This document shows positions 34,825 to 44,008 of a stretch of 64,000 bases of DNA, in pieces (positions within the stretch are counted from its first letter, which is position 1; each line of letters opens with the position of its first letter). Source of the DNA: an uncultured bacterium (lineage in GTDB: Bacteria > Verrucomicrobiota > Kiritimatiellia > RFP12 > UBA1067). The stretch lies in NCBI GenBank assembly GCA_902800055.1, contig CADCCW010000016.1:30486-94485 (forward strand). Direction: 5' to 3'. The position numbers and the translations under genes were made by a program. The notes under the pieces are model-generated. The model worked only from the letters and a program-made list of their open reading frames with translations. It searched no databases and was not told where the DNA came from.

Positions 34825-35373
34825 ATGACATACGAAACGATAATGGCGGGCTTCGGCGGACAGGGGCTGCTCTTCTCCGGCAAGGTGCTGGCGCACGCGG
34901 CGCTCATCGAGGGCAGGGAGCTCTCGTGGCTGCCGTCATACGGTCCCGAGATGCGCGGCGGCACCTGCAACTGCTCGGTGATCGTCTCCGACGAGCCGGT
35001 CGGCTCGCCGATCATCGCCCACCCGAACGTCCTCATGGTCATGAACGAGCCGTCGATCGACAAGTTCGAGCCGGCCGTGGCCGCCGGCGGCACGGTTTTC
35101 GTCGACTCCTCGCTCATCTCGCGCAAGGTCGCGCGCGACGACGTCGAGGCCGTCTACATCCCCGCCACCGAGATGGCCAAGGACATGGGCGCGGCCGGCC
35201 TCGCCAACATGATCCTCCTCGGCGCGATCGTGCGCCGGACCGGCTGCGTCAAGTCCGAGACGGTGACCCAGGCCCTCAAGGAGGTCATCTCCGCGCGCAA
35301 GGCGGACCTCCTCGGCCTCAACCTCAAGGCGGTGGAGCTTGGCGAGAAGTACATCGAGGAGCACGGACAATGA
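34825..35373 (+). CDS. 2-oxoacid:ferredoxin oxidoreductase, gamma subunit
   Basis: 182 residues. The start IMAGFGGQGLLFSGKVLAHA and SYGPEMRGGTCNCSVIVSDE are the gamma-subunit signatures. It completes the delta-alpha-beta-gamma set. The stop overlaps the next gene's ATG (ATGA), tying the unknown protein that follows to this operon. Confidence 0.93.
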   Translation: MTYETIMAGFGGQGLLFSGKVLAHAALIEGRELSWLPSYGPEMRGGTCNCSVIVSDEPVGSPIIAHPNVLMVMNEPSIDKFEPAVAAGGTVFVDSSLISRKVARDDVEAVYIPATEMAKDMGAAGLANMILLGAIVRRTGCVKSETVTQALKEVISARKADLLGLNLKAVELGEKYIEEHGQ

Positions 35374-36788
35374 GCGACGAACCCCAGAACCCGGTGGACC
35401 TGAGCGCACTCGGCAGCTTCGACTTCACCCCCGACTGGGCGAAGGGCGAGAAGAAGGTGACCGTCGACGCCAGGGGCGGCGGCAGGCCGTTCGACGCCAA
35501 GCCCTCCGACCGCAAGCCCGCCGACCGCGGCAAGCCGTTTGAGCGCAAGCCCTTCGAGCGCCGCGGCGACCGCGGCCCCGGCCCGCGTCGCCAGGACGGC
35601 GGCGGCAGGCAGTTCGACCGCCGCCCGCCGCGCGAAGAGCGCCCGCAGCCCCTCGACGCCGAGGTCAAGGTGCTGCCCGAGCCCAAGGCGCTCGGCACCA
35701 TCTTCCGCAAGCTGCAGCAGGACTACCACGCTTACAAGCTCAAGGACCTCGCCAACTTCCTCCTGGACAACCCCGAGTCGGTGCAGCTCAAGATCACCCC
35801 GCGCGCCGAGTCCGCGGCGTTCTGCCAGTGCAAGGCCTGCTCGTTCGCCTCGCTGCGCGAGGAGGACGTGGTCGAGCACGCCGTCCGCGCGCACCTCGCC
35901 GACTACTACGACGCGAAGGAGATCGAGGTCGAGCCGCCGACCGGCAACTTCAGCTGCGTCGCCAAGTGCGGGCTCTCCGGCGTCCTCCTCGGGCCGCCGA
36001 ACATCCACGAGTTCAACGCCGTCGTGCGCGAGATGGTGCGCACCCGCTACCCCGAGATGAGCGAGGAGCAGTACCGCGCCCACATCGAGATGGTGCGCGA
36101 CCCCGAGGCAATCGAGGAGTGGCGCAAGGGCGCGGTCAAGCGCACCGTGTTCTTCCCGAAGGGGCACGGCGAAGGCGCGGAGCCGCTCTCGCGCGAGGCC
36201 GCCGAGCTCGAGTTCCGGACCTCGGTGCTGCCCTCGCTCCTGTCGCGCCCGAAGAACCTCATGATCACCCTCGCCGCGGCGCTTTCGTCGCCCGCGAAGC
36301 CGCTCCAGTGGGCGGCCAGGGACGCGGTGGAGGCCGAGCGCCGTTCGCCCTACGCGATGTGCTTCGCGCTCCGCGGCGCCTTTCACCACCGCAAGATGAA
36401 CTTCTTCCGGGTGAACGACGCGCGCGGACAGGAGTTCGTGACCGGCATCGAGCACAAGGAGTTCGACGCCGCCCACGCCATCCCCGAGCTCGCGGCGGCC
36501 TGGAAGTTCGTGGTCGAGAACCCCTGCTGCGACAAGTCGGAGTTCCCGGCCGTCCCCGACTTCGAGAAGCACGTCCAGTGGCTCGCCTCCACCGGCCACG
36601 TCGTCGCGTTCACCAACGGCGTCTACTCCGCGGTCGAGAAGTTCCCGAAGTACGGCCCGCAGTGGAAGAAGCGTAAGAAACCCGCGCCCGAACCCGCGCC
36701 GGTCCCGGAAGCCACAGTTGTCCTCGAAGTCCCAGCCGTCCCAGAAAAGGACCCAACCCAAGATGAAAATCCCGCTCAGCTGGCTTAA
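35370..36788 (+). CDS. Conserved protein of unknown function with basic disordered N-terminus and zinc-finger-like motif
   Basis: 472 residues; I do not recognise a named family. Residues about 30-95 are low complexity and rich in Arg, Lys, Gly, Pro and Asp (KPFERKPFERRGDRGPGPRR), a style common in RNA-binding proteins. Around residues 150-175 lies CQCKACSF...VVEHAVRAH, a possible Cys/His zinc site. The middle (about 190-430) looks like a folded domain. The tail is Pro/Glu rich and overlaps pheT by 26 bases. Coupling to the oxidoreductase upstream and pheT downstream suggests a housekeeping role. Confidence 0.7.
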   Translation: MSDEPQNPVDLSALGSFDFTPDWAKGEKKVTVDARGGGRPFDAKPSDRKPADRGKPFERKPFERRGDRGPGPRRQDGGGRQFDRRPPREERPQPLDAEVKVLPEPKALGTIFRKLQQDYHAYKLKDLANFLLDNPESVQLKITPRAESAAFCQCKACSFASLREEDVVEHAVRAHLADYYDAKEIEVEPPTGNFSCVAKCGLSGVLLGPPNIHEFNAVVREMVRTRYPEMSEEQYRAHIEMVRDPEAIEEWRKGAVKRTVFFPKGHGEGAEPLSREAAELEFRTSVLPSLLSRPKNLMITLAAALSSPAKPLQWAARDAVEAERRSPYAMCFALRGAFHHRKMNFFRVNDARGQEFVTGIEHKEFDAAHAIPELAAAWKFVVENPCCDKSEFPAVPDFEKHVQWLASTGHVVAFTNGVYSAVEKFPKYGPQWKKRKKPAPEPAPVPEATVVLEVPAVPEKDPTQDENPAQLA

Positions 36789-39195
36789 CGACTACGTCAA
36801 GGTCGACGACCTCGACCCGAACGAACTCGCCGAGAAGCTCACCCGCGCCGGCCTCCAGGTCGAGACCGTCGAGACCGTCGGCGGCGACCCGCTCTCCGAC
36901 CTCATCGTCGTCGCCGAGGTGCTCGAGTGCGAGCCGCACCCGAACTCCGACCACCTGCACGTCTGCAAGGTGACGGACGGCAAGGAGACCTTCCAGGTCG
37001 TCTGCGGCGCGCCGAACATGCGCCAGGGCATCAAGACAGCCTTTGCCAAGATCGGCGCCCCGATCCCCGAGTTCCTCGACAAGAACGGCAAGCCCGAGAA
37101 GATCAAGAAGGGCAAGCTCCGCGGCGTGGAGAGCTTCGGCATGTGCTGCTCCGAGAAGGAGCTCCACATCGGCGAGGGCAACGCCGGCATCATCGAGTAC
37201 CCGGCCGAGACGCCCACCGGCGCCCTGGTGCGCGACGTCGCCAAGCTCGAGAAGCCCGAGGTCGTCTTCGACATCGAGGTCACCTGGAACCGCCCAGACG
37301 CGCTTTCCGTGGTCGGCATCGCGCGCGAGTTCAGCGCCATCCTCGGCCGCCCCATGACGCTTCCGCCGGTCGACTTCGAGGAATGCGGCGTGGACGTCAA
37401 CGACGAGGTCAAGGTGGTCGTCGAGGACACCGAGAAGTGCCTCCGCTACACCGCGCGCGTCGTCGTCGAGATGACCCCTGACGCGCCGAGCCCGGCGTGG
37501 ATGGCGAAGCGGCTCGAGCTCTGCGGCGTTCGCTCGCTCGGGCTCGCCGTCGACGTCACCAACTACGTGATGCTCGAGCTCGGCCAGCCGATGCACGCCT
37601 TCGACCACCGCCGGCTCAAGGACCGCACCATCGTCGTGCGCGACGCCCGCGAGGGCGAGACGATCAAGACCCTCGACGGCGTCGAGCGGAAGCTCGACCC
37701 CTCGATGCTGATGATCTGCGACTCCGAGCGCCCCAACGCCGTCGCCGGCATCATGGGCGGCGAGGACTCCGGCATCGCGCCCGGCACCACCTCCGTCCTC
37801 CTCGAAAGCGCGCTCTTCGAGCCCGCCTCCACCAAGTTCACCGCCTCGAAGCTCGGCCTCGCGAGCGAGTCCAGCTACCGCTACATCCGCGGCGTCGACA
37901 AGGACCTCGCGGACTTCGCCTCGCGCCGCGCCGCGCACCTCCTGCAGCAGCACGGCGGCGCGAAGGTCGCCAAGGGCCTCGTCGACGTCGACAGCCGCCA
38001 GCAGCCGCTCAACCCCGACGTCTCGCTCGACTTCGAGCGCGCGCGCCGCCTCATCGGCATCCCCGTCGGCAACGACGCGATGGTCTTCATCCTCAGGCGC
38101 CTCGGGTTCGTCCCGCGCGCCAGGGAGGACCGCTTCGCGGCCGACAAGGCCGTCTCGTTCGGCGTCCCGTCCTGGCGCTGGGACATCTCCGCCGAGGCCG
38201 ACCTCGTGGAGGAGATTGCCCGCGTCTACGGGCTCGACAACATCCCGGACACCATGCCTTCCGCCCCCTCGGTCTCGCCGCTCTCCGACGCGCCTTTCCG
38301 CGCCGTCTGCCGCGTCCACGAGGTCTGCGAGGCGCTGGGCTTCTCCGAGGCCCTCCACTACTCCTTCCTCTCCGCGCGCGAGCTCGACGACTTCGACCCG
38401 CGCCCCGAGGCCAGGGCGCGCCGCCTCGCCATCCCCGACCCGGTCTCCGCCGAGTACGGCGTCATGCGCGACTCGCTGCTGCCCCAGCTCTACGCCGCGC
38501 TCGGCCGCAACGCCTCCCACGAGGAGACGGCGATGCTCTTCGAGACCGGCAAGGTCTTCCATTCCGTGGACGGCAAGCCCGCCGAGAAGGCGATGCTTGC
38601 GCTCGGGTTCTGCGGACCTGCCGGACGCGAGGCGCTCCGCCGCCGCGCGCCGCTCGGCGAGGAGGAGGCCGCGCTTTGGATGAAGGGCGCGGTCGAGGAG
38701 CTCGTCTCCCGCCTCCACGCCGGCAAGCTCGAGTTCGCCCCCGCCTCGCACCCGGCCTTTTCCGCCGCGCTCGAGGTAAAGGTCAACGGCCGCGCCGTCG
38801 GCGTCCTCGGCGCCGTCTCGGCGAAGATGCGCCATCCCTTCCGCCTCACCACCCAGATGGCCCTCTGCGAAGTCGAGCTCGGCCCGCTCATGAAGCGCGT
38901 CGACGCCGCCGGCCGCGTCTCGCCCGTGCCGCAGTTCCCGGCCGTCCGGCGCGACATCGCCGTCGCCGTGGCCCCGGGCGTGACCGACGAGGCGATCGTC
39001 GCGGCGATCCGCCGCAACGGCGGCCGCGAGCTCGTCAAGGTCGACCTCTTCGACGTCTTCAAGAATTCCCGCGCCTACTCGCTCGAGTTCCGCTCCGACG
39101 AACGCACCCTCACCGACGACGAGGTCGGCGCCGCGTTCGCCCGGGTGGTCGCGGCGCTCAAGGCCCTGGAAGGGGTGGAGGTGCGCGAGGGGTGA
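36763..39195 (+). CDS. pheT: Phenylalanine-tRNA ligase beta subunit
   Basis: 810 residues. It starts MKIPLSWLNDYVKVDDLDP, has the EMAP-like tRNA-binding segment (HPNSDHLHVCKVTDG, near residue 63), and the B3/B4 editing region. The later motifs SSYRYIRGVDKDL and SWRWDISAEADLVEEIARVY follow, with an FDX-ACB anticodon-binding domain at the end (PQFPAVRRDIAVAV). It needs PheS, which is not in the window: beta and alpha genes are separated here. The ATG lies inside the previous gene, indicating translational coupling. Confidence 0.95.
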   Translation: MKIPLSWLNDYVKVDDLDPNELAEKLTRAGLQVETVETVGGDPLSDLIVVAEVLECEPHPNSDHLHVCKVTDGKETFQVVCGAPNMRQGIKTAFAKIGAPIPEFLDKNGKPEKIKKGKLRGVESFGMCCSEKELHIGEGNAGIIEYPAETPTGALVRDVAKLEKPEVVFDIEVTWNRPDALSVVGIAREFSAILGRPMTLPPVDFEECGVDVNDEVKVVVEDTEKCLRYTARVVVEMTPDAPSPAWMAKRLELCGVRSLGLAVDVTNYVMLELGQPMHAFDHRRLKDRTIVVRDAREGETIKTLDGVERKLDPSMLMICDSERPNAVAGIMGGEDSGIAPGTTSVLLESALFEPASTKFTASKLGLASESSYRYIRGVDKDLADFASRRAAHLLQQHGGAKVAKGLVDVDSRQQPLNPDVSLDFERARRLIGIPVGNDAMVFILRRLGFVPRAREDRFAADKAVSFGVPSWRWDISAEADLVEEIARVYGLDNIPDTMPSAPSVSPLSDAPFRAVCRVHEVCEALGFSEALHYSFLSARELDDFDPRPEARARRLAIPDPVSAEYGVMRDSLLPQLYAALGRNASHEETAMLFETGKVFHSVDGKPAEKAMLALGFCGPAGREALRRRAPLGEEEAALWMKGAVEELVSRLHAGKLEFAPASHPAFSAALEVKVNGRAVGVLGAVSAKMRHPFRLTTQMALCEVELGPLMKRVDAAGRVSPVPQFPAVRRDIAVAVAPGVTDEAIVAAIRRNGGRELVKVDLFDVFKNSRAYSLEFRSDERTLTDDEVGAAFARVVAALKALEGVEVREG

Positions 39196-39351
39196 TGCGG
39201 GGAAACGACGTAGGTCCTGGGTTGCACGCGGATTCAGCCGACATTTCTTCGACCGACGCGAGAAAAAGGGGGCAACCCCTACTTGGAACGACGGGTTCCG
39301 GAGGTTCGGTGCTACGGCAACGCGGGATCTTTTAGATTTGGAAAGGCAACG

Positions 39352-40635
39352 ATGAACAGACAGGCGACAGAACTCAACCGCACCCTCGGCGACGCCGCGA
39401 AGTTTCTTTCGCGGCGAGGACTGAGGATGTACTTCCCCTACGGCGGAATCCTCGGCCAGAGCGCAGAGGCGAAGAAGTGCGAGGTAAACGCCACCATCGG
39501 CATGGCGTTCGAGGAGGATGGCTCCCCGCTGCTCCTGGACTCCTTCCGCCGCCGCATCGGCCTCGACCCCAAGGCCTTCCTCTACGCCGGCTCCTTCGGC
39601 CTCCCGGCCCTGCGCGAGGCCTGGCGGAAGATGGAGCTGAAGAAGAACCCTTCGCTGAAGGGCGTCAGGTTCTCCCTGCCCGTCGTCACCGGCGCGCTCA
39701 CCCACGGCCTCCGGATTGCCGCCGAGCTCTTCGCCGACCCCTCCGACGAGCTGGTCGTCCCCGACCTCTTCTGGGACAACTACGAACTCATCTTCTCCGA
39801 GACGGTCGGCTGCCGGATGCGCCGGTTCAACACCTTCCGCCGCGGCGCCTTCGACGCCGACGCGATGAAGGCCGCCCTGCTCGCCCCCGGCGCGCGCAAG
39901 CTCCTCGTCCTCAACTTCCCCAACAACCCCACCGGCTACACCGCCACGGTCGAGGACGCGAAGCGGATCGTCGCCGCGGTCAGGTCCGCCGCCCGCGCCG
40001 GCAAGCGCGTGGTGGTGATCCTCGACGACGCCTACTTCGGCCTCGTCTACGAGAAGGGCATCCACGGCGAGTCGCTCTTCGCCGAGTTCGCCGGCCTCGA
40101 CCGCAACGTCCTCGCCGTCAAGCTCGACGGCACCACCAAGGAGGACTACGTCTGGGGACTGCGCGTCGGCTTCATCACCTTCGCCTTCAAGGGTGCCAGC
40201 GAGGCCCAGCTCAAGGCGCTGGAGGCCAAGGCCGCGGGCGACGTTAGGAGCGGCGTCTCCAACGTCTCCTCAATCGGACAACACCTCGCCGTCGCCGCCT
40301 ACGCCGACGCGGACTACGCCGCGCAGAAGAAGGCCAAGTACGCCGTGCTGCGCGCCCGCTACCGCGAGATCCGCCGCATCCTCAGGGCGAACAAGGCCTA
40401 CGCCGAGACCTTCGAGGCGATGCCGTTCAACTCCGGCTACTTTATGTGCGTGAAGCCGACCGGCGTGGACGCCGAGGCCGTCCGCCGCCGGCTCATCGAG
40501 AAGTACTCCGTCGGCACCATCGTCCTCTCCGGGCTCATCCGCATCGCCTTCTCCACCGTGCCGACCGCGCGCCTCGCCAGGCTCTTCGCCGCGGTCGACT
40601 CCGCGATCCGCGACCTGAGGGGAATGGCGCGTTGA
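39352..40635 (+). CDS. PLP-dependent aminotransferase, class I/II
   Basis: 427 residues. Fold-type I landmarks are visible: LNFPNNPTGY (substrate-binding Asn), VVVILDDAYFGLVY (PLP-binding Asp and Tyr), and the Schiff-base lysine in KLDGTTKEDYVWGLRVGF near residue 263. The substrate is not evident. The 155-base gap to pheT shows no gene or clear promoter; AAAGGC precedes the ATG. The stop overlaps the TTG start of ispE. Confidence 0.87.
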   Translation: MNRQATELNRTLGDAAKFLSRRGLRMYFPYGGILGQSAEAKKCEVNATIGMAFEEDGSPLLLDSFRRRIGLDPKAFLYAGSFGLPALREAWRKMELKKNPSLKGVRFSLPVVTGALTHGLRIAAELFADPSDELVVPDLFWDNYELIFSETVGCRMRRFNTFRRGAFDADAMKAALLAPGARKLLVLNFPNNPTGYTATVEDAKRIVAAVRSAARAGKRVVVILDDAYFGLVYEKGIHGESLFAEFAGLDRNVLAVKLDGTTKEDYVWGLRVGFITFAFKGASEAQLKALEAKAAGDVRSGVSNVSSIGQHLAVAAYADADYAAQKKAKYAVLRARYREIRRILRANKAYAETFEAMPFNSGYFMCVKPTGVDAEAVRRRLIEKYSVGTIVLSGLIRIAFSTVPTARLARLFAAVDSAIRDLRGMAR

Positions 40636-41486
40636 CGGTCGAGGCCTACGCCAAGGTCAACCTGACGCTGGAGGTGCTCGGCCTGCGGTCGGACGGCTAC
40701 CATGACCTCCGGTCCGTGGTGCTGCCGGTTTCGCTTGCCGACACCATCGAGGTCGAGCGGGCGGACGGCGTCTCCTCCGATTCCGGCATCCCCGGCGACC
40801 TCTGCGTCAAGGCGGCCGAGGCTCTGGGTGTCGGCGCGCGCATCCGCGTGTCCAAGCGCATTCCCGCCGGCGGCGGGCTCGGCGGCGGCAGCGCGGACGC
40901 GGCGGCGGTGCTGGTGGCGCTCAATTCACTTTACGGACTCGGCCATTCGCCCGCGCGCCTCGCAGAAATCGGCGCTGAAGTCGGCTCGGACGTCCCTGCG
41001 CTCGTCCTCGCCCACTGCCTGCGCGCGCCGGTGCTGATGGAAGGGCGGGGCGAGCGCGTCTCCCCGCTTCCAGCGATGCCGCTCGACCTGGTGCTTGCGT
41101 TCCCCGGCGTCCACTCCTCCACCCGCGAGGTGTTTTCCCGCTGGCGGCCCTCGCCGCCGCGCGAGAGCGCCCCGACCGCGCTGGCGGCCGACGCAATCCG
41201 CCGCGGCGACCTCGCCGCGCTTGCCGCCGCGCTCGCCAACGACCTCGAACCTGCCGCAGCCGCGCTCCATCCCGAAATCGCCGCGGCGCTTGCGACCCTG
41301 CGCGCGGAAAATCCGCTCGCCGCCGCGATGACTGGCTCCGGTTCCACTGTTTTTGCGCTCGTCCGCTCGCCGGACGAAGCCGCCGCCGTCGCCGCCCGCC
41401 TCCGCGCCCGCGGCATTTCCTCATCTCCGGTCTGCGCGGTGGCAATCGGACACATCGACATGGATGCAAAGGGGAAAGAAGGATAG
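40632..41486 (+). CDS. ispE: 4-diphosphocytidyl-2-C-methyl-D-erythritol kinase
   Basis: 284 residues. GHMP-kinase motifs: AYAKVNLTLEVLGLRSDGYH at the start, the ATP loop PAGGGLGGGSADAAAVL near residue 80, and MTGSGSTVFAL near residue 237. It phosphorylates CDP-ME in the non-mevalonate isoprenoid pathway. The start is taken as TTG 40632, overlapping the upstream stop, because the conserved N-terminus begins there and no ATG is available. Confidence 0.92.
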   Translation: MTVEAYAKVNLTLEVLGLRSDGYHDLRSVVLPVSLADTIEVERADGVSSDSGIPGDLCVKAAEALGVGARIRVSKRIPAGGGLGGGSADAAAVLVALNSLYGLGHSPARLAEIGAEVGSDVPALVLAHCLRAPVLMEGRGERVSPLPAMPLDLVLAFPGVHSSTREVFSRWRPSPPRESAPTALAADAIRRGDLAALAAALANDLEPAAAALHPEIAAALATLRAENPLAAAMTGSGSTVFALVRSPDEAAAVAARLRARGISSSPVCAVAIGHIDMDAKGKEG

Positions 41487-41503
41487 GTCGAAGCAACTAC
41501 AAG

Positions 41504-43651
41504 ATGAGAACACTTACCATACTTTGGCTGCATAAGCCGGACGCTGGCGACGGCGACATGCTTTCGGTCGCCGAACACGGCTTGTCGGACGCCTTCCGTG
41601 ATTTCTGCGCCGAGGCGTTCAACGTCCGCGTACCGCTTGAATACCCTCCCCTCAAGCTGAAGACTGTGTCTTCGCCCGAGGCGATCCCGGATGCGCTTTT
41701 CATCGACGGCGACCCGTCGCACGGCATGACCGAGGGCGGCGACGACGTCTGTCTGTTCATGGTTGACGACTGCTTCTATTCCGAGAACATCCGCGGCGTG
41801 CCGCTGAAGGACTGGCTCAAGACCTACATCCCCGCGCTTCCGAAGGTCGCCGTCGTCTATCCGGGACGTCCGCCGATCGTCGTGCCGCAGCGACGCTGGG
41901 CGAAGAAGGGGATAGAGGTCCTGTCCCGCCCCGACTTCTACCGCGAGCGCATCGTCCATCTCTTCAAGGCGTTCTGGCTGCCGCGCTTCGCAAGCGCCAT
42001 GCGGCAGTACGTGCAGGTCAAGGCCGGGACGAACTGGCACACCCCTGGGCACAACGGCGGCAAGGCGTTCTCCGACTCCCCGTTCCTGCGGGGGCTCTAC
42101 GAGGCGTTCGGCTCGATGATATTCCGCTCCGACCTTTCGGTGTCGGTGGAGTCGCTCGGCGACCTTTCGAGCCCGGAGGCGCAGACGCCGCTCTCGGAGG
42201 CGCAGAAGCTGTCGTCGGAGATATTCGGCAGCGCCTTGAGCCGCTATGTGACGAACGGCACCTCGACCTCGAACAAGGCCATGCTCATGACGCTGCTGAA
42301 GCCGGGCGAGGTGGTGCTGGTCGACCGCAACTGCCACAAGTCGGTGCATCATGCGATCGTGACGTCCGGTGCGGTGCCGCGCTACCTGCCGTCGCGCTGG
42401 AACTCGCGACTCGGCGTCTGGGGGCCGGTTTCCCTCCGCGACATCCAGCGCGCGCTGGAGGCGGCGGAATCGCCGCGTCCGCGGCTGCTTGTCCTGACGA
42501 CATGCACCTACGAGGGCGTGCTGTATCCGGTGTGGGAGGTGTCGCGGCTCTGCGAACGGGCTGGGGTGCTGTTCTACGCGGACGAGGCATGGGCCGGATA
42601 CACTGCGTTTCATCCATTCTATACGCGCCCGGACTGTGCGGCCGGGCGGGCGATGCGGTACAACGCCGTCAACGAGACGAGCGGAGCGCACTTCGCCGTG
42701 CAGTCAACCCACAAGACGATGGCCGCGTTCTCCCAGTCCTCGATGATCCACGTCTCCCTGAGGTTCAAGGCGCTGCTGGAGGAGGACGCGTCGCCTCAGT
42801 TCCGCTGGCTCAGGCGCCGCTTCTCGCTCAATGGGCACGGCTCGTTCGAGAAGTTCACCCACGACCTGCACGAGTTCCTGCGCTACTGGCATTCTACCTC
42901 GCCGCACTATCCGTTCCTGGCGACTCTCGACGTCGCCGGCGTGCAGATGCGGATGGAGGGGATGAAACTCATCGACGAGCGCCTGAAGTGGGCGGCGGAC
43001 TTCCGCGCGCGCGTTGCCTCGGAGTGCGGGCTGCCTGAAGGCGAGTGCTTTGCGGACCTTGCCGACATTGCCGGTACGGACGACGACTGGCCTAAAGCCG
43101 GCTACCTGAAGGATCCGCTGAAGATCGTGCTGATGCTGCGCAGCCCGGAGGCGTGTGCCGCGTTCAAGAAGGCCTTGCTGAAGTCGCATATCCAGTGGGA
43201 GAAAGCGACTTCGACAACAATCCTCTTTCTGGTGACCGTCGGCACGGTCGAGGAGCATTTCGAGTGTCTGTTCCGCGTCTGCCGCCTCAACCGCACGCTT
43301 ATCGGGCGTCCGGCGTCCGGCGGCGACGACGACGAATCGGTTTCCCGCGCGGTCGAGGGGCAGCCGGTGGTGCTGCCGCGGGACGCGGCGCTCTGCGACG
43401 GGGAGTTCGTGACGCTTGATGCGTCCGTCGGCCGTATTGCCTCCCAGTTCGTCGTGCCGTATCCTCCGGGCATCCCGGTCTTCGTGCCAGGGCTCAGGAT
43501 AACGGCCGAGATGGTCGAGCTGGTAAAGGGCGTCATGGCATCGGAGGGAATTGCGGCGGTACACGGACTTTTCTGCCGCGGAGGCCACCCGCCCTGCTAT
43601 ATCGAGGTCCTCAACCGTGACGAGGAGTCTCGCCTTCTGCATGGTCAGTGA
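41504..43651 (+). CDS. Orn/Lys/Arg decarboxylase (PLP fold type I)
   Basis: 715 residues, the length of the large bacterial inducible basic amino-acid decarboxylases. N-terminal wing domain (about 1-150), the signature WHTPGHNGGKAF near residue 180, and the PLP lysine in AVQSTHKTMAAFSQSSM near residue 404. YADEAWAGYTAFHPFY holds the cofactor-binding Asp, and a C-terminal domain follows. It makes a polyamine (cadaverine, agmatine or putrescine) from a basic amino acid. Which one cannot be told from sequence reading alone. It follows ispE by 17 bases. Confidence 0.88.
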   Translation: MRTLTILWLHKPDAGDGDMLSVAEHGLSDAFRDFCAEAFNVRVPLEYPPLKLKTVSSPEAIPDALFIDGDPSHGMTEGGDDVCLFMVDDCFYSENIRGVPLKDWLKTYIPALPKVAVVYPGRPPIVVPQRRWAKKGIEVLSRPDFYRERIVHLFKAFWLPRFASAMRQYVQVKAGTNWHTPGHNGGKAFSDSPFLRGLYEAFGSMIFRSDLSVSVESLGDLSSPEAQTPLSEAQKLSSEIFGSALSRYVTNGTSTSNKAMLMTLLKPGEVVLVDRNCHKSVHHAIVTSGAVPRYLPSRWNSRLGVWGPVSLRDIQRALEAAESPRPRLLVLTTCTYEGVLYPVWEVSRLCERAGVLFYADEAWAGYTAFHPFYTRPDCAAGRAMRYNAVNETSGAHFAVQSTHKTMAAFSQSSMIHVSLRFKALLEEDASPQFRWLRRRFSLNGHGSFEKFTHDLHEFLRYWHSTSPHYPFLATLDVAGVQMRMEGMKLIDERLKWAADFRARVASECGLPEGECFADLADIAGTDDDWPKAGYLKDPLKIVLMLRSPEACAAFKKALLKSHIQWEKATSTTILFLVTVGTVEEHFECLFRVCRLNRTLIGRPASGGDDDESVSRAVEGQPVVLPRDAALCDGEFVTLDASVGRIASQFVVPYPPGIPVFVPGLRITAEMVELVKGVMASEGIAAVHGLFCRGGHPPCYIEVLNRDEESRLLHGQ

Positions 43652-43666
43652 CGGGTTCATTGAGGA

Positions 43667-43689
43667 ACAAAAGGGTCTGACCCTTTTGT
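43667..43689. repeat. REP-like perfect palindrome
   Basis: ACAAAAGGGTC, T, GACCCTTTTGT: an 11-bp perfect stem, 16 bases after the decarboxylase stop. From memory, similar AAAAGGGTCAGACCCTTTT elements accompany REP-associated tyrosine transposases in many bacteria; no such transposase is in the window. Confidence 0.65.
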
Positions 43690-43833
43690 CCCAAGGGCGG
43701 CAACTTCGAGGTCCAGAAGATGAACGTCGGCGTCGCCGGCTTCATGTCCGGCAGCGTTAAGTCGATCAAGGAGCGCCTCGGCGGCAGCGAGTACCACGCC
43801 TTCCACCGCGGCGGCGCCAACCACATCGCCTGA
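43690..43833 (+). pseudogene. Relic 3' end of a high-GC coding gene
   Basis: Directly after the palindrome an open frame with typical high-GC codon use encodes KGGNFEVQKMNVGVAGFMSG, SVKSIKERLGG and a closing FHRGGANHIA. No start or upstream coding sequence exists: a stop at 43678 lies just before. It looks like a gene whose 5' part was lost at the palindrome. An ATG at 43720 would allow 37 residues, but nothing suggests that is real. Parent family not recognised. Confidence 0.55.
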
Positions 43834-43978
43834 CTCCGCGAGCCGCGATGCTGCGCTGCAGCAGCTTGTGCGGCTTCGGGCGGGTGAGCTCGCCCCGCCC
43901 TTGCGGCCGCAATTCCGCGGCACCTTCCGCGGCACCTTGCTCGGCACTTTGCGCTGTGGCTTGTGCGGCTGGGGGTAG
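43834..43978. other. GC-rich non-coding spacer with dispersed hairpin element
   Basis: No coding signal. At about 43869-43896 it has CGGCTTCGGGCGGGTGAGCT and CGCCCCGCCC, a hairpin like that at 8226-8254. Repeated CCGCGGCACCTT and GCGGCT motifs fill the rest. Confidence 0.45.
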
Positions 43979-44008
43979 TTGCGCGGGGAGGGGAAATTGT
44001 GCTATAAT
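43979..44008 (+). promoter_or_regulatory. Promoter facing a long untranslated stretch
   Basis: TTGCGC at 43979-43984, an 18-base spacer, and TGCTATAAT with the hexamer at 44003-44008. The architecture is the same as at 8381 and 15441. The next credible start codon is 416 bases downstream. Confidence 0.7.

Noticed and set aside
36610..40065. 1151-codon open frame on the minus strand
   Set aside because: Antisense of pheT and its neighbours; composition and lack of motifs mark it as a shadow.
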